A DNA stretch of 64,000 nt, taken from Niebla homalea (Eukaryota > Ascomycota > Lecanoromycetes > Lecanorales > Ramalinaceae). Shown piece after piece: positions 1 through 11,133 of the stretch; position 1 is the first letter of the stretch, and the number at the start of each line of letters is the position of its first letter. A program made the translations under genes and the position numbers. Under the pieces are notes generated by a model. It was not told where the DNA came from. It worked only from the letters and a program-made list of their open reading frames with translations, and searched no databases. The DNA lies in contig JAHGAU010000004.1 of NCBI GenBank assembly GCA_019925105.1, positions 868,001 to 932,000 of the forward strand, read 5' to 3'.

Positions 1-2504
1 TCAAAGTTTACTTCTATTAAACTATATATACTATAACCGTTATCGAAATACTTATTAAATATCGTAAACCGTATTATATAAATTGGATATTATATTTTTA
101 ATATATTGATAAATTTTTTTTATCTTTTATTAATTATAGAGTTTTATTTCGTTAATAATTTATAAATATATAAATAATATAATATTTAAAAAACAGGATA
201 ATAAGCAGCTTAATTATTATTTTATTTTTTAATAAAAGTATAAAAAACGTATTTAAAACCTTATTTATTAAAATATTTATAATCGGTATATAATTTAAAA
301 ACCTTATATAAGTAAATAAGTGAATTTCTTTTATAAAAAGTTTATAAAGAAAAACCCCTTTAAATCGAGTATATTATTAATTCCGGACGTATATAAAATC
401 TCCTATTTAAAAAACGATCCGGGTCTTAAACGATTTAAGTATTTATAAATATATTAATAAATTATTAATTAACTTAAATAATAAAGTAAAGATTTAAAAA
501 GGTAGAAATACTTTAAGGCTTTAAGTTATTATAATAGTATATTATATTTACGGGTCAGTAAAAATTACTTTTTAATATTAATAAATTTTCTTTTATACCG
601 TTAATATTATATTTTATTATCCGTAATTAATTACGTATATTTATTTAATTATACGATAGAAAAAATCTGAAAATCTAAACCGGCCGGGATATATAAAAAA
701 TATAAAAATATAGAGTATATATATTAAGTTTAAACGGTTTAAATTTATAGCTTATTAATAAGATAAATTTAAAATAATTAATATCTTAATCTTATTTATA
801 ATATTTATTTAATTAGATTTTTCGGTATATAATAATAAATTATTAAGTAAGGTCGGGTATATAATATAGATATCTTTTATTATTACGGAGAACTCCGGTT
901 TATAATTATTTTAAGCGTTTATTAAGTAAAAACGGAAAGATTAATTAAGTTATTCTTTATATAATAAAATATTTATTATATCTTAATAATTAATATATTG
1001 GACGTTACGTTTAAAACCTTTAAAATTAAAATTAAATAGAATAGCTTTATATTAATAATAATTTTATTTATATTTATCTTTACCTAAAAATATAATATAG
1101 TTATTAAGTATTACGAATTCTACCGTAACCTCCGTATAATAAAGGTTAATATATATATTTAATCGATTACGAATATTTTAATAATTAACGGTTTTTTTAA
1201 ATTGCTTATTTCTAATTAAAAAGGTCTCCTTAAATATTTTAAAGCTTTCCTAATTAATCTATTATAAATTATTATTTATAAATATATTATTAACCTCGTT
1301 ATCTATAACGGTAAGTAAAATATTTTTATTAAAGATTAACTTAATACCCTTTTTAAAGTTATTTATTAATATTAACGTAATATATTCGTAAAGCTTTTAA
1401 AATGCGATATAATACTTTAATAGATTATTTTATAAATTATTATATTATTTACGTAATATTAAGATTAATATAATAATAAAATTATTCCTTATTATTATTA
1501 TAAAAGTTATAATAATATAGTTTTTATTTTAGAGGCTTTTATTATTCACTATAATAGATTAAATAACCCTTAAATAAAATAATTAAATATAATTTAATCT
1601 AAGTTATATACGTAAGATTAATAAGTAAATAATAAAAAGTTTTATATACTTTTATATACGGTAAAAATTAAGGTAATAGATTAATTATAATCTTTTTTAC
1701 CCAGGCGGAAAAGGGAAGGTATATAATTGGGCGCTATATAAGTCCTTTACTATAAACGTAAGTATCGTTTTAAAGAGTATTTATTATATTTATTTTATAA
1801 TATTAATAAATTCAGAATATATTACGTTACTTAATCTTAACCGGATAATATCGAACGATAAGGAAATATCGATTAAAGCGGTTTAATTAAATAATATATT
1901 CAGATTAATAAGGTTTTTAATCTTATTATGTAAATTTAAAGCTTTCCGCCGCGCTATTATTTCGTTATAATATAATCGATTAAAGCGATAAATATTAAAG
2001 ATAAAATTATATTATTTAATCTTTTTAATTAAGTATTTTATATATCTATATATTATTATCATTAATTTAAACCCAGAGCTTTCTATTTATTACTTTATAT
2101 TACCGGTATAAGCGAAAGTAAAAATACTTACTTAAGTTGGTACTTTTTTAATATTAATAATTATATTATATTTTAATTATGTTACAAATAATTAAAGGAT
2201 TTTAATAATAACAATAAGTATAGCTCCGTATAATCTTAATATTAATAATAAAATATTTACTTTTCTCTTTTATTTTCTTTACGATAATATTATAATAATT
2301 ATATAAATACTTAATAAAACGTAATATATATTATAATATAAATTAAACTTATTAATAAAAGTTAATATTAATATATATAAAAACCTTAAAGCGCAAAATC
2401 CTAATAGATATAAACGAGTATATTCTTTTAACTTTAATTTATTATAAATTAACGGATAAAAAAGCAGCGGATTAAAAATCTTAAACTAAGAATTAAAGGT
2501 ATAT
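1..2504. other. Unassigned RIP-degraded A+T-rich DNA
   Basis: No open frame of useful length, LTR pair or LINE tail was recognised. The stretch is dominated by TA, AA and TT dinucleotides, with remaining C and G mostly in CG, CC or GG, the signature of RIP on old repeats. A slightly less degraded island lies around 1690-1760. It is probably an old transposon, but I cannot name the class. Confidence 0.5.
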
Positions 2505-2654
2505 TGTGAGAGCCCTAGTAAAAGTATGGATAAAGTAAAGTATGAATGATGATCTATCTAGGTGCATGGTGGTAAGCTATATACAGTGAGTACGGGCGCC
2601 AAGTAATACGGAACCCGTTCCGCGGCATGGATTAACTCTGTTAAGTCCTTAATA
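2505..2654 (-). repeat. 150-bp LTR, left copy of TRIM-like element
   Basis: Pairs with 4100-4249 at equal length. About fourteen differences are visible by eye, all C/T or G/A transitions; most are CpA to TpA or TpG to TpA, split between the two copies. Its right end reads TTAATA where the other copy reads CTAACA, so RIP has changed the terminal CA of this copy. Confidence 0.8.
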
Positions 2655-4099
2655 ATTTGCCACTTATAAAAAAGGCTTATACCCCATAAGCAACAATAAC
2701 AATAAGAATATATATATTAAGGGGTTCCGGGGCCTTATATAGGCCTATCTTAGCGCCGCGTATTCGTAAGGGTAATAATATAAGGTGGTTATTGGTAAGT
2801 AATATATGGTAAAATAAGGAAGTTAAAAAAATCGACCCGGGTAATTATCGCAATCGCACCTGGGAAATAATCATGGTTTTAAATATTGCGATTAAGCTGA
2901 ATCATTTAAATCCGTAATCTCCGGGGTTTTACCGAGTTAAATACCGTAAGGTAAGCGAGAATTGAAAAATCGAAAACTACGGGGTAACGGCCGAGTAAGG
3001 TAAGTATACTATAAACGTAATCTCCGGGGTAAGGCCGTTATAGTTACTTAAACTTATAGTAGGTACGTAAGTAATTATAAAGCTTATTATTAAAGTTAAA
3101 GTCCGCTTTATAAATACGGTACCGCTTTAAAGCTAATAAGGGTAATTTTAATAAAAGATTATTAAACATCTGCTTTTATTTAATGTTGCTAAAATAACGG
3201 GTCCGTAAATAATTATATAGTTAATTCTTAAACGTAAAAAGCTTTTAATAAATATTATACTTCTTTAAGGCTTCTGCGGTTAATTTAAATATAATATTAA
3301 TAGAAAGTTACTCCCTTAATTAATAATAGATTTATTCCTTAAGCTAATCATAATTTTAAAGAATAACTTTTCTTATTAATTTTAATAATAATTTTAAAGA
3401 GTAACTCTTTATATTAATAATATTACGAAAGTAATAAGAAATTTTAAGGTAATTATAAAGCTTATTATTAAATAAGAATTTAACCTTATAGATTCGGTAT
3501 TACTTTAATGATCCTAATAGTAATTTTAATAAATCATATTTAAAAATACGCTTATTATTATACTATATTTATCGTTAAATAAAGGCCTTCTTAATTATCT
3601 TTTTAAATCGTTTCTTAAATTCTTATATTTATAGCTTTAAACGTATATTAATATTTACTCTTTTTACTTCTTATATACTTATATATTTCATTAATAACGT
3701 TACCTTTAAGGTAGTTATTAACGTATTAAAAGCGAGGCTTTATGGATTTAAGAAGTAAAATAAAAGAGAAAACGTTATAGATATTAAGATTAAAAATAAA
3801 GGTCTTTTATAGTATTATAATTAATATTAATATTATTATTTTACTTATTAAATAGGGATAACTTTAATATACTTTTAATAAGTACTTATAATCTCGGTAA
3901 GAGTATAGCTGGTAATAATATTACTAGATTACTTAATTAATAGGGTAACTAATAATTAAAGTATTGGTTTTCTGGTAAGTACAATCCGGGTGGTCGTTCG
4001 TTTTATTGGTGATCTTAATCGCTGGTAAGACGTACGTATTACGTCTACATTTTGATAATACGATGTAAGGATTGTGATCTTTAGTTATTACTACCAAAT

Positions 4100-4249
4100 T
4101 GTAAGAGCCCTAGTAAAAGTATGGATAAAGTAAAGTATAAATGATGATCTATCTAGGTGCATGGTGGTGAGCTATGTACAGTAAGTGCGGGCGCCAAGCA
4201 ATGCGGAACCCGTTCCGCGGCATGGATCAGCTCTGCTGAGTCCCTAACA
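4100..4249 (-). repeat. 150-bp LTR, right copy of TRIM-like element
   Basis: Less mutated partner of 2505-2654. It begins TGTAAGAGCC and ends CCCTAACA, keeping both canonical TG and CA ends. It holds the G+C-rich core CCCGTTCCGCGG, an inverted-repeat-like CCGCGG motif, well above the local G+C. Confidence 0.8.
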
Positions 4250-4321
4250 TATATTTAATTATAAATTTTTAATAATAAGTAATACTTAAGGACCGTATAT
4301 TCCGAAATCGATAATCGTAAT

Positions 4322-4604
4322 ATATTGATTGATTGATTTGTTTATACACGAGTCTAGCTACTTTAAGTTAATTTCAGCGTTCTATAATACTGGTAACTAA
4401 GTTACGGTTATTTTAATATTTATATTTATTTTAAACTTATCGCTTTAATTTTAAAAGGGAAAAGGAAACCGTAATCGGCTAATTTAGCCTTAGCTTACCT
4501 TAAATATTAACCCGATTTAAATAAAAACCTCTCCTTTATAATTATTTACCTTAATATTATAATTAAGTCTTTACGTTAACTTAATTAAGATTAATAATTA
4601 CTTT
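4322..4604 (-). mobile_element. Old LINE 3'-end fragment with (TGAT)n tail
   Basis: A short run of ATTGATTGATTGATTTG is followed by CGAGTCTAGCTA, which matches the tail-proximal sequence of the four clearer LINE copies here (CGGGTCTAGCTA). The rest is too diverged to align by eye. It is interrupted at 4605 by a younger LINE insertion of the same orientation. Whether it resumes after 5088 could not be decided. Confidence 0.55.
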
Positions 4605-4617
4605 AAATCCTTAATTT

Positions 4618-5075
4618 GATTGATTGATTGATTTATACTACGGGTCTAGCTAAGCTAATTGCGGCGTTCCTTAATACGCGGTTTTTTAGCTTTACTGGTA
4701 ACCATAAAAACCTGATACTCATAACGTTAAGGCAAAAACCAGCGTCCACCAGGCCTCCACCTTTTATCCCCTGGGGTAAAGGATATTAACGGCCGTCCAG
4801 AGAATAATAATCTATTTATATACTTCCTATATTTTAACTCCCCTAAGAAAATCCGTAATATTACGACCGTATCCTTATAGGGGTTATCCCCAGGCTCGTT
4901 GCTCTTCCGCTCCTTTACACATCTGTACTACTTTAACCCTATATAATACCTCTAAATGTCCTCCTTAACACTTACGCGCTCAACATATACCCCTCTTATA
5001 CCATCATCGCCGCTGACTCCTCTAGGGACTTCTGGCAAGCGTCTGCCATTGCATCCTTGCGGCTGTGGAAGATGC
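4618..5075 (-). mobile_element. 5'-truncated LINE copy, 458 bp, 13-bp TSD
   Basis: The left edge is the reverse complement of the LINE tail (four ATCA-type units), then the shared 3' region also seen at 26870, 39990 (other strand) and 63477. The copy stops at 5075, within the C-terminal coding part. AAATCCTTAATTT is present at 4605-4617 and at 5076-5088, a 13-bp target duplication that fixes both ends. Truncation at the 5' end is the usual outcome of target-primed reverse transcription. It is far less RIP-mutated than the long copies: 4990-5075 keeps many CpA and TpG pairs. Confidence 0.88.
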
Positions 5076-5088
5076 AAATCCTTAATTT

Positions 5089-8000
5089 ATTATTTCCGCT
5101 AAGAATCCTTTATTTTTTAATATTATAGTCCGTAATAAGGATTTAATAATAATATTAAATTTAATCGGAGGGAGGCGGCCCCGATTATATAATTTTATTT
5201 TTCTTAATATTTAAACTTCGCTTTAAGTACTTTATTATATAACTTTTCGGATTAATTTTATTCGATTTTGACTTTAATTTTTTAACGTTAAATCCCCGTA
5301 ACCCCTTTCTATTGGCCTTACGTGGTAATTAGGCTTATTTAAAGTTAACTATAGGTATCAATAAATCGTCAGATATTTATTACTGTTTTATCTATATTAA
5401 TTACGTAATTTACCGGATATGGTTTAGGGGCTCTTAGCGAAATCATCCCTTACCCTTGAAATGTTCGATTATTCTGTAGTTTATCTTCTGCACTCAAAAA
5501 TGCCATTCCGCCACGCTCGCCCCCTATAATCGTAATATATATTAATTTTAATCCCGATAATATCGTTAAATATAATACGATATTCTTTATATATTAATAA
5601 GAAAACTTCCGTTATAATTAAACCGTATAATAACGGGAATTTAAAAGTAAACCTTTTTATAGGAAGGCTACTTAAGAATAATAACGGGTAAATCGCGTAT
5701 TTAACCCGATTATTAAAGGCCGTATTATTATAGAAATTTCATCCAACCGTAAATACCTTTCCTTAATAATAATTAATTAAGTTTTTTATAGAATAAATAT
5801 AGCGTTAATACCGATAATAATAATATATAGTATTAAATAGAAATATTATATTTTTATTTAAGAAATAAGTAAAATCGTTAAAATACGCCTTAATAAAAAA
5901 TAATTATATTATAGATTAATAAATTTCCGATAGCTCGTCTATAAAGTAACTTATATTAATATAGATTTTAATATAATAAAATAATTAAAAAAGCGTTATC
6001 TTAAATAAATTAATAAGATTAAAGAAAACCAGCTTCTTTATGCCATTTTTAATTTCCTTTTTATTATTTTACTTTAATCCTTTAATTAATTACTTTGAAA
6101 TTATAACGGGTACTTATACTTAATAAAGGTTAATAACGGGTAGTTATTTATAAATATATTTCTTAACGGTAAAAATAATACGTAATAATTTTTATAATTG
6201 CTTTAAATCTTTTAATATATTAAAAACCTTTAAAAGATTAATATAATAATTACGACTTAAACCTGTTATTTAATATTAAAAAGCGAATATTATATAAAAA
6301 GGCGATATTATTAACTTAACTTAAGTATAAGGATCTTAATCGACTTATTAAGTATAAATAAACGTTATATTAACGAAGGTATAAATAAGTTAATATTCAG
6401 CGTGGTAAAAGTTAAAGGCTACTTTACTATATTATTTACTTTAAAGTTATCGTTAAATCTATTAATTTACGGGTTTTTTTTTAGTTTTATTTTCTTTTAT
6501 TTTATTAATAAATAAGTTATCCTTTTTATTATTTTCTTTAATAATTATATTATTAACCTTTACGTTAAGCTCGTTTTTAATATATTTAAATATATCATTT
6601 ATAATTTTAATTATATTCTATATTTACTTAATTTAAGAATACTTTAATTTATATAATTTAAATTATTAATTTATTTCTTATTATTATTTAACTATCGTTT
6701 CCGTTAGAGTTAACCGCGGTATTTCTAAATAATTATTATTATCCAGTATATCTTAATCGGCAGGAAAAAAAGGCTTATATTTTATATTATCTTCCTTTAT
6801 TTAAGGATTACGTAATATAGGGCCTGCCGCTTAATTATTTAATTTTACTTAGGATACTTACCCGGACTAAATCGGTTTTAACTAAGATACTTACTTAGGC
6901 TTAATCGGTTTTAACTTTTTATTATTAATTTAAAATGAAGAATTACGTTATTTTATAACGTTAAAAGCCTTAAGTATTTATTTTAATACCCTTTAAATTT
7001 AATTAATAAGTCTTTAAGTTATAAAGTCGGGAACTTTTTATTATGATATTTTTATAATAAATTAAGTTATAGTATTGAAACGCTTAAGTTATATAATTAA
7101 AACGCTTAAAAAAGCTACTTTAAAGGACCTTAAAAAACTAATAGATAATTATAGGATTTAAAAGGTAAATATAGATACAAGAAAAGTAAAAATAAGGAGA
7201 TAATATTAAGTATAAAAGCTATTTATATAAGCGGTATAAAAAAAAGCAAATAAATAAATAAGAATAAGATAAAGCTTAAAAGGAGCTAATAGAAAGCTAT
7301 TAATAATATTTATAAAACAAATAATTTTAATTTTAAAGCTATAAAAATTAAGGTTATTATATTAATATTTTACGATAAAGTAAATCCGCGAGAATTATAG
7401 GATAAGAAATTTAAAGTAACGATTCTGCGGTATTATAAATAATTAAAAATATTATTTAAAGATAGGTAAAGGGGGGCTTTATGGGAGCTTAATAATTAAT
7501 TATAATATTAAGATAAGTATATTTACGAAAATAAGGGAGTTAAGTAGCGTTTTAAGGAAGTAATAAGTTATTAAAAAAGTGGATACTTTAATTATATACG
7601 CTTTATTATATAAAGATCTCGTAAATTTAAGGGTATTTAAGTTACTTACTTAAATAAAAAGGAAAATTATTATAAAAGAGGGTATTAACGGAGTTATAAT
7701 ATTTACGGAACTTAGGAGTTAAGTTTTAAGCTTATATAATATTTCGGATCTATTTTTATAAAAATAATAAATAAGAATATTTACTATATATTATTTATTT
7801 AATTTTAAATATTATAATTACGTATTTAAGGGACCCCCGTAAAGTTAAATCGTAAAGCTTAAGGCTAAAAATAAGAAGTTAATCATAAAAGTTTTAATTA
7901 CTTACTATTACTTAATAATCGGTTTTAATATAAAGTAAGCGATATGTTATTTTTAATATTCTTAAAATAATAATAATATTACCGCTAATTAAGTAAGGTT

Positions 8001-8599
8001 AAATATTTACGATTAATATTAGGATTCTTTAAAAGGGTTTTAAATTCTATATATTAATAATAGCTTATACTTACGTTTATTAATATATTCTATAACTTTA
8101 AATATAAGTATATATAAAAATTAAGATTATCTTATTATTATATAAGCTTAATTAAGTAATATAATAGGTATATCTTATCGTAATAATTTCGGTTAATTAA
8201 TTAAATTCATTATTATTAAGTTTACGATTTACGATACGTAAATCCCCGTATCTTTAACCTTACGGGAGTCCGCGTTAACGGCTATTATTTATATTTAATA
8301 GCTTACCGTTTTTATCTTCTTTAAATTATTTACTTTATTATAATTAATACGTATAATACGCGTACCTTTTTATTTATTTATATATTCCCTTTATTTCTTT
8401 TATTTTATAATATTTTATTTTAATAGTTTTAAAGAAAAACCTTAAGAAGCGGATCTTAATATTATAAGTAATTATAATAGCCTTTTTAATTTAGTTTTTA
8501 TTAAATTAAAAGTAAAAGTCGTTTTTATAAATTTTTACGATAAACTCCTTTATATAACGTTTATATTAATTCTTAAATTATTTAATAAAGCTAATAAAA
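5089..8599. other. Unassigned RIP-degraded DNA with a small cleaner island
   Basis: Mostly TA-rich remains with no element ends recognised. About 5424-5531 stands out as nearly RIP-free, keeping CATCCC, CACTC and GCCATTCCGCCACG. Plus-strand sequence from about 7130 to 7650 reads as Lys- and Gln-rich coding remains if TAA/TAG are taken as former Gln or Trp codons, but I could not assign a family. A 33-bp tandem duplication lies at 6851-6916. Confidence 0.45.
6851..6916. repeat. 33-bp tandem duplication
   Basis: Two adjacent 33-bp units, 6851-6883 and 6884-6916, share ATCGGTTTTAACT and GATACTTAC and differ at a few C/T and G/A positions. There are only two units, so this is a local duplication rather than an array. 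Confidence 0.75.
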
Positions 8600-9780
8600 A
8601 TTAAGCTTAATAAAAAAAATATAATTACGGAAATAATAGAAAAAACATTATATTTATAGCTTAAAAGAATACCCCGCTTAATATTTAAGCTTCCGTTTCC
8701 TTTATAAAAGTCCCCGTTAAATTATAAGTAACTTAAGAAGTTAAAGTTATTAGGTAAACGGGTTAATTTTTAAATATAAAAGGAAAATATTTCCCCGGAT
8801 AAGTTATTATTATATAGTTTAGTAAGGATATCCCGTTTAATTAAACGGCTTAAAACGTAAGGCGTTACGTATAAGGACTTATTAATAACTATAAATCCAA
8901 CGGAATAGCCAACCTAATAGCCAACCTAATAGTTAACCCAATAGCCAACTTAGCAATTAACCTAACGGTTATTTAAGTAATTAATTAAAAAGCTTAATTT
9001 AGATTTAAATATTAAAAATGATATGTAAGCTTATTAGCCCTTAAACTCGCCTAATATTAAAGAAAATAATTTAAAATTACTTTAATACGATAATAATATT
9101 TTCGCTGAAATTTAAAATAAGGATAAACCCGCATATAAGAAATAGAAAAAAGCAAAAAAAATACGGCGGTTAATAAAGGTATTCGGAGAGGATAATTTAA
9201 ATAAAAATAAACGTTTATAATTAAAAGATTTACTTAATTAAAGTCATATATTTTATTTAAAATATTATTATCTTAAATATAAATAGCTTTTAACTTTAAT
9301 ATTCAGAAAAGGATATTTATTAATATCCCCGGTTATTAAATTAATAAAACAACGAATAATATCCAATGTAAGTAATTAAAAAATAAATATAAAGTTAAAA
9401 ATATTAATATATATTAAATAGTATCCTATATTTTAATATTAATAGCGTTTTTAATTATATATTAAGGGAATCCTTAAGAATAACGTAAACGGTATTATTA
9501 AAAAATACGGTTACTTTAAAGACTTAATTATATTATTCTTTAAGTATTTTTTTAATTTTACGTTTATGGTTATATTTAACTTTACGTTTAAGGTTATTTT
9601 TATTAATTAAATATATTAAAGAAGCGATAAGTTATTCTATTTTTTTTAACGTAAAAAAGAATTCGTAATTAATATAAGTTTAAGATTAATATCTTTATAG
9701 AAGTATATTATATTTTAACGGTTAAAATTAAATTAAATAAGGATTTTAAAAAGGATAATTAAGTACTTTATAATAATATA
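8600..9780 (+). pseudogene. RIP-interrupted long reading frame of unknown function, QQPT repeat
   Basis: One plus-strand frame stays protein-like for about 390 codons. Its stops are TAA or TAG where Gln (CAA/CAG) or Trp would be expected after C-to-T or G-to-A change. Readable stretches include SRLIKRLKT, GVTYKDLLITINPTE, KKAKKIRRLIKVFGEDN and NNVNGIIKKYGYFKDLI. The first part is basic and helical-looking; at 8904-8972 the frame runs through a four-residue repeat Gln-Gln-Pro-Thr; then another Lys-rich section follows. I do not recognise the family. Candidates are a Gag-like protein of an unrecognised retroelement, a transposase or a captured host gene. Start and end are approximate because no unmutated start codon or boundary was found. 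Confidence 0.5.
8904..8972 (+). repeat. 12-bp tandem repeat encoding (Gln-Gln-Pro-Thr)n
   Basis: About five and a half copies of TAGCCAACCTAA and variants. In the frame of the surrounding pseudogene the units read stop-Pro-Thr-stop or Gln-Leu-Thr-stop; undoing RIP at CAG/CAA gives Gln-Gln-Pro-Thr. Several CpA pairs survive here, unlike the flanks. Confidence 0.75.
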
Positions 9781-10771
9781 AAAGATAATAAATACCTTAA
9801 TGTTTAGATTCCGTAAATATCTATAGCGTAAAAATATAACTATCTTTTATTAGTTAATTTTATAAAAACGTTAACTTATAAAAAGAAGCTTTTATTGAAA
9901 ATTAAAGTATATTTTCTAAATAATAATACGGAGTATATATAGCTTAATATAGGGTTAAAACCGGCAGATCTTACTATTATTAAGAATAAAATTACTATAT
10001 TATTATTAATATTATATTTATTAAAGCCTCTTTTAACTTAATATTTAAACGAAATGCTTAATACTTAAATAAAGCTATATAAAATATAAGTAATATAAAG
10101 AATATAAAGAATATAAAGGCGTTAATCGCCTTAAAGATTGAATTTATATTTAACATATTTAATATATTTAATAAAATATATATAATATATTTATTACGAT
10201 TAATTATGACCGAGATAATAAATATTTATTAATTATAATATAGAAGATTCGCTTATAAATTACGATATAAAAGTTAATACTGGGATAGCGCTTATACTTT
10301 TATAATATTTTATAGAGTTATTACTTTAATATAAAGTAGAAAAGTCTTTTTTTTTATTTAATTATTTTTTGGATTAATTTCTAACCAAAGAATTTATATA
10401 ATTCTTTTCCGTAATACTATGTAAATTAAGTATTAATTAATAGTAAATAGATACGTAAAGTTATAAGTTAAACGTATCTCTATAAGGATTTATTTAGGTA
10501 TATCTTTAAGTTTGCTTAATTAATATTTAAATAGCAATTATAAGAATTAATCGGTAAATATTCTAAATAATTCTTTTAAAAGATGCTTTATATTTTATTA
10601 ATATCGTATTATATAATATTTTCTATCTATTTATCTTAAGACGTTCTGGTTCCTTTAAAGTAATTCCATTACGGCAATAATATTAATCTTATAAGTCTTT
10701 ATTATATTAACTATACCTACGATACTTTATAAGCCTGATTATTAATTAATATGATCTTAAAGGTAATTATT
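9781..10771. other. Unassigned RIP-degraded DNA left of the gypsy element
   Basis: A+T-rich DNA with no element ends or domains recognised. It is the target of the gypsy insertion at 10772; its last five bases TTATT are repeated after the element at 18387-18391. Confidence 0.45.
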
Positions 10772-11117
10772 TGTTAGACTGACTCCGCTGGCTGCACGCC
10801 GGCGGGACTAGTAAAGGTGGGTGTAGAAGACGTGACGTTACGGTCTGGATACTTGGGTACCACTTTAATAAGTAAATTAATAATAAGACTAATTCTTAAG
10901 GAACTTAGAAAGAACTAAAACATAGCCTTTACTTAAGGTAAAGGTAATAATTACCCCGCTTTACGCCTATTAAGCTACGGCTCATAAATAACGTATATTA
11001 AAACCATTATTAAAACCCTTTATTAAGGCCCTTTATTAAGGCTTAACGGCCTACCTTGGCGCAGCAATATGGCGTACTACTATAACGCCGGCGTAAAAAT
11101 AACGCTAATTATTAATA
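10772..11117 (-). repeat. 3' LTR of the gypsy chromovirus (left end)
   Basis: 346 bp, begins TGTTAGACTGACTCCG on the plus strand. The outer 90 bp or so (10772-10860) is almost free of RIP, while the inner end is heavily changed: GCGCTAGCTGCTAACA has become GCTAATTATTAATA-like sequence. Confidence 0.93.
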
Positions 11118-11133
11118 ATTATCTCCCTTTTTA
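11118..11133 (-). other. Polypurine tract of the gypsy element
   Basis: The reverse complement reads AAAAAGGGAGATAAT and abuts the 3' LTR, the position where plus-strand DNA synthesis is primed in LTR retrotransposons. Together with the pol domains it confirms minus orientation. Confidence 0.75.

Larger units (their letters stand above)
2505..4249 (-). mobile_element. Small non-autonomous LTR element (TRIM-like), 1745 bp
   Basis: Two 150-bp direct repeats (2505-2654 and 4100-4249) flank about 1.45 kb with no recognisable gag or pol. The same five bases, TATAT, lie at 2500-2504 and 4250-4254, as expected for a target-site duplication, although TATAT is a weak word in such A+T-rich DNA. Repeat ends are TG...CA on either strand. 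On the minus strand the repeat is followed after two bases by TGGTAGTAATAAC (rc of 4085-4097), a possible primer-binding site starting TGG; this is why I favour minus orientation, weakly. No convincing polypurine tract is seen. The interior mixes degraded DNA with cleaner islands near 2740-3050 and 3960-4090. Alternative: two independent insertions of a 150-bp element. Confidence 0.68.
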
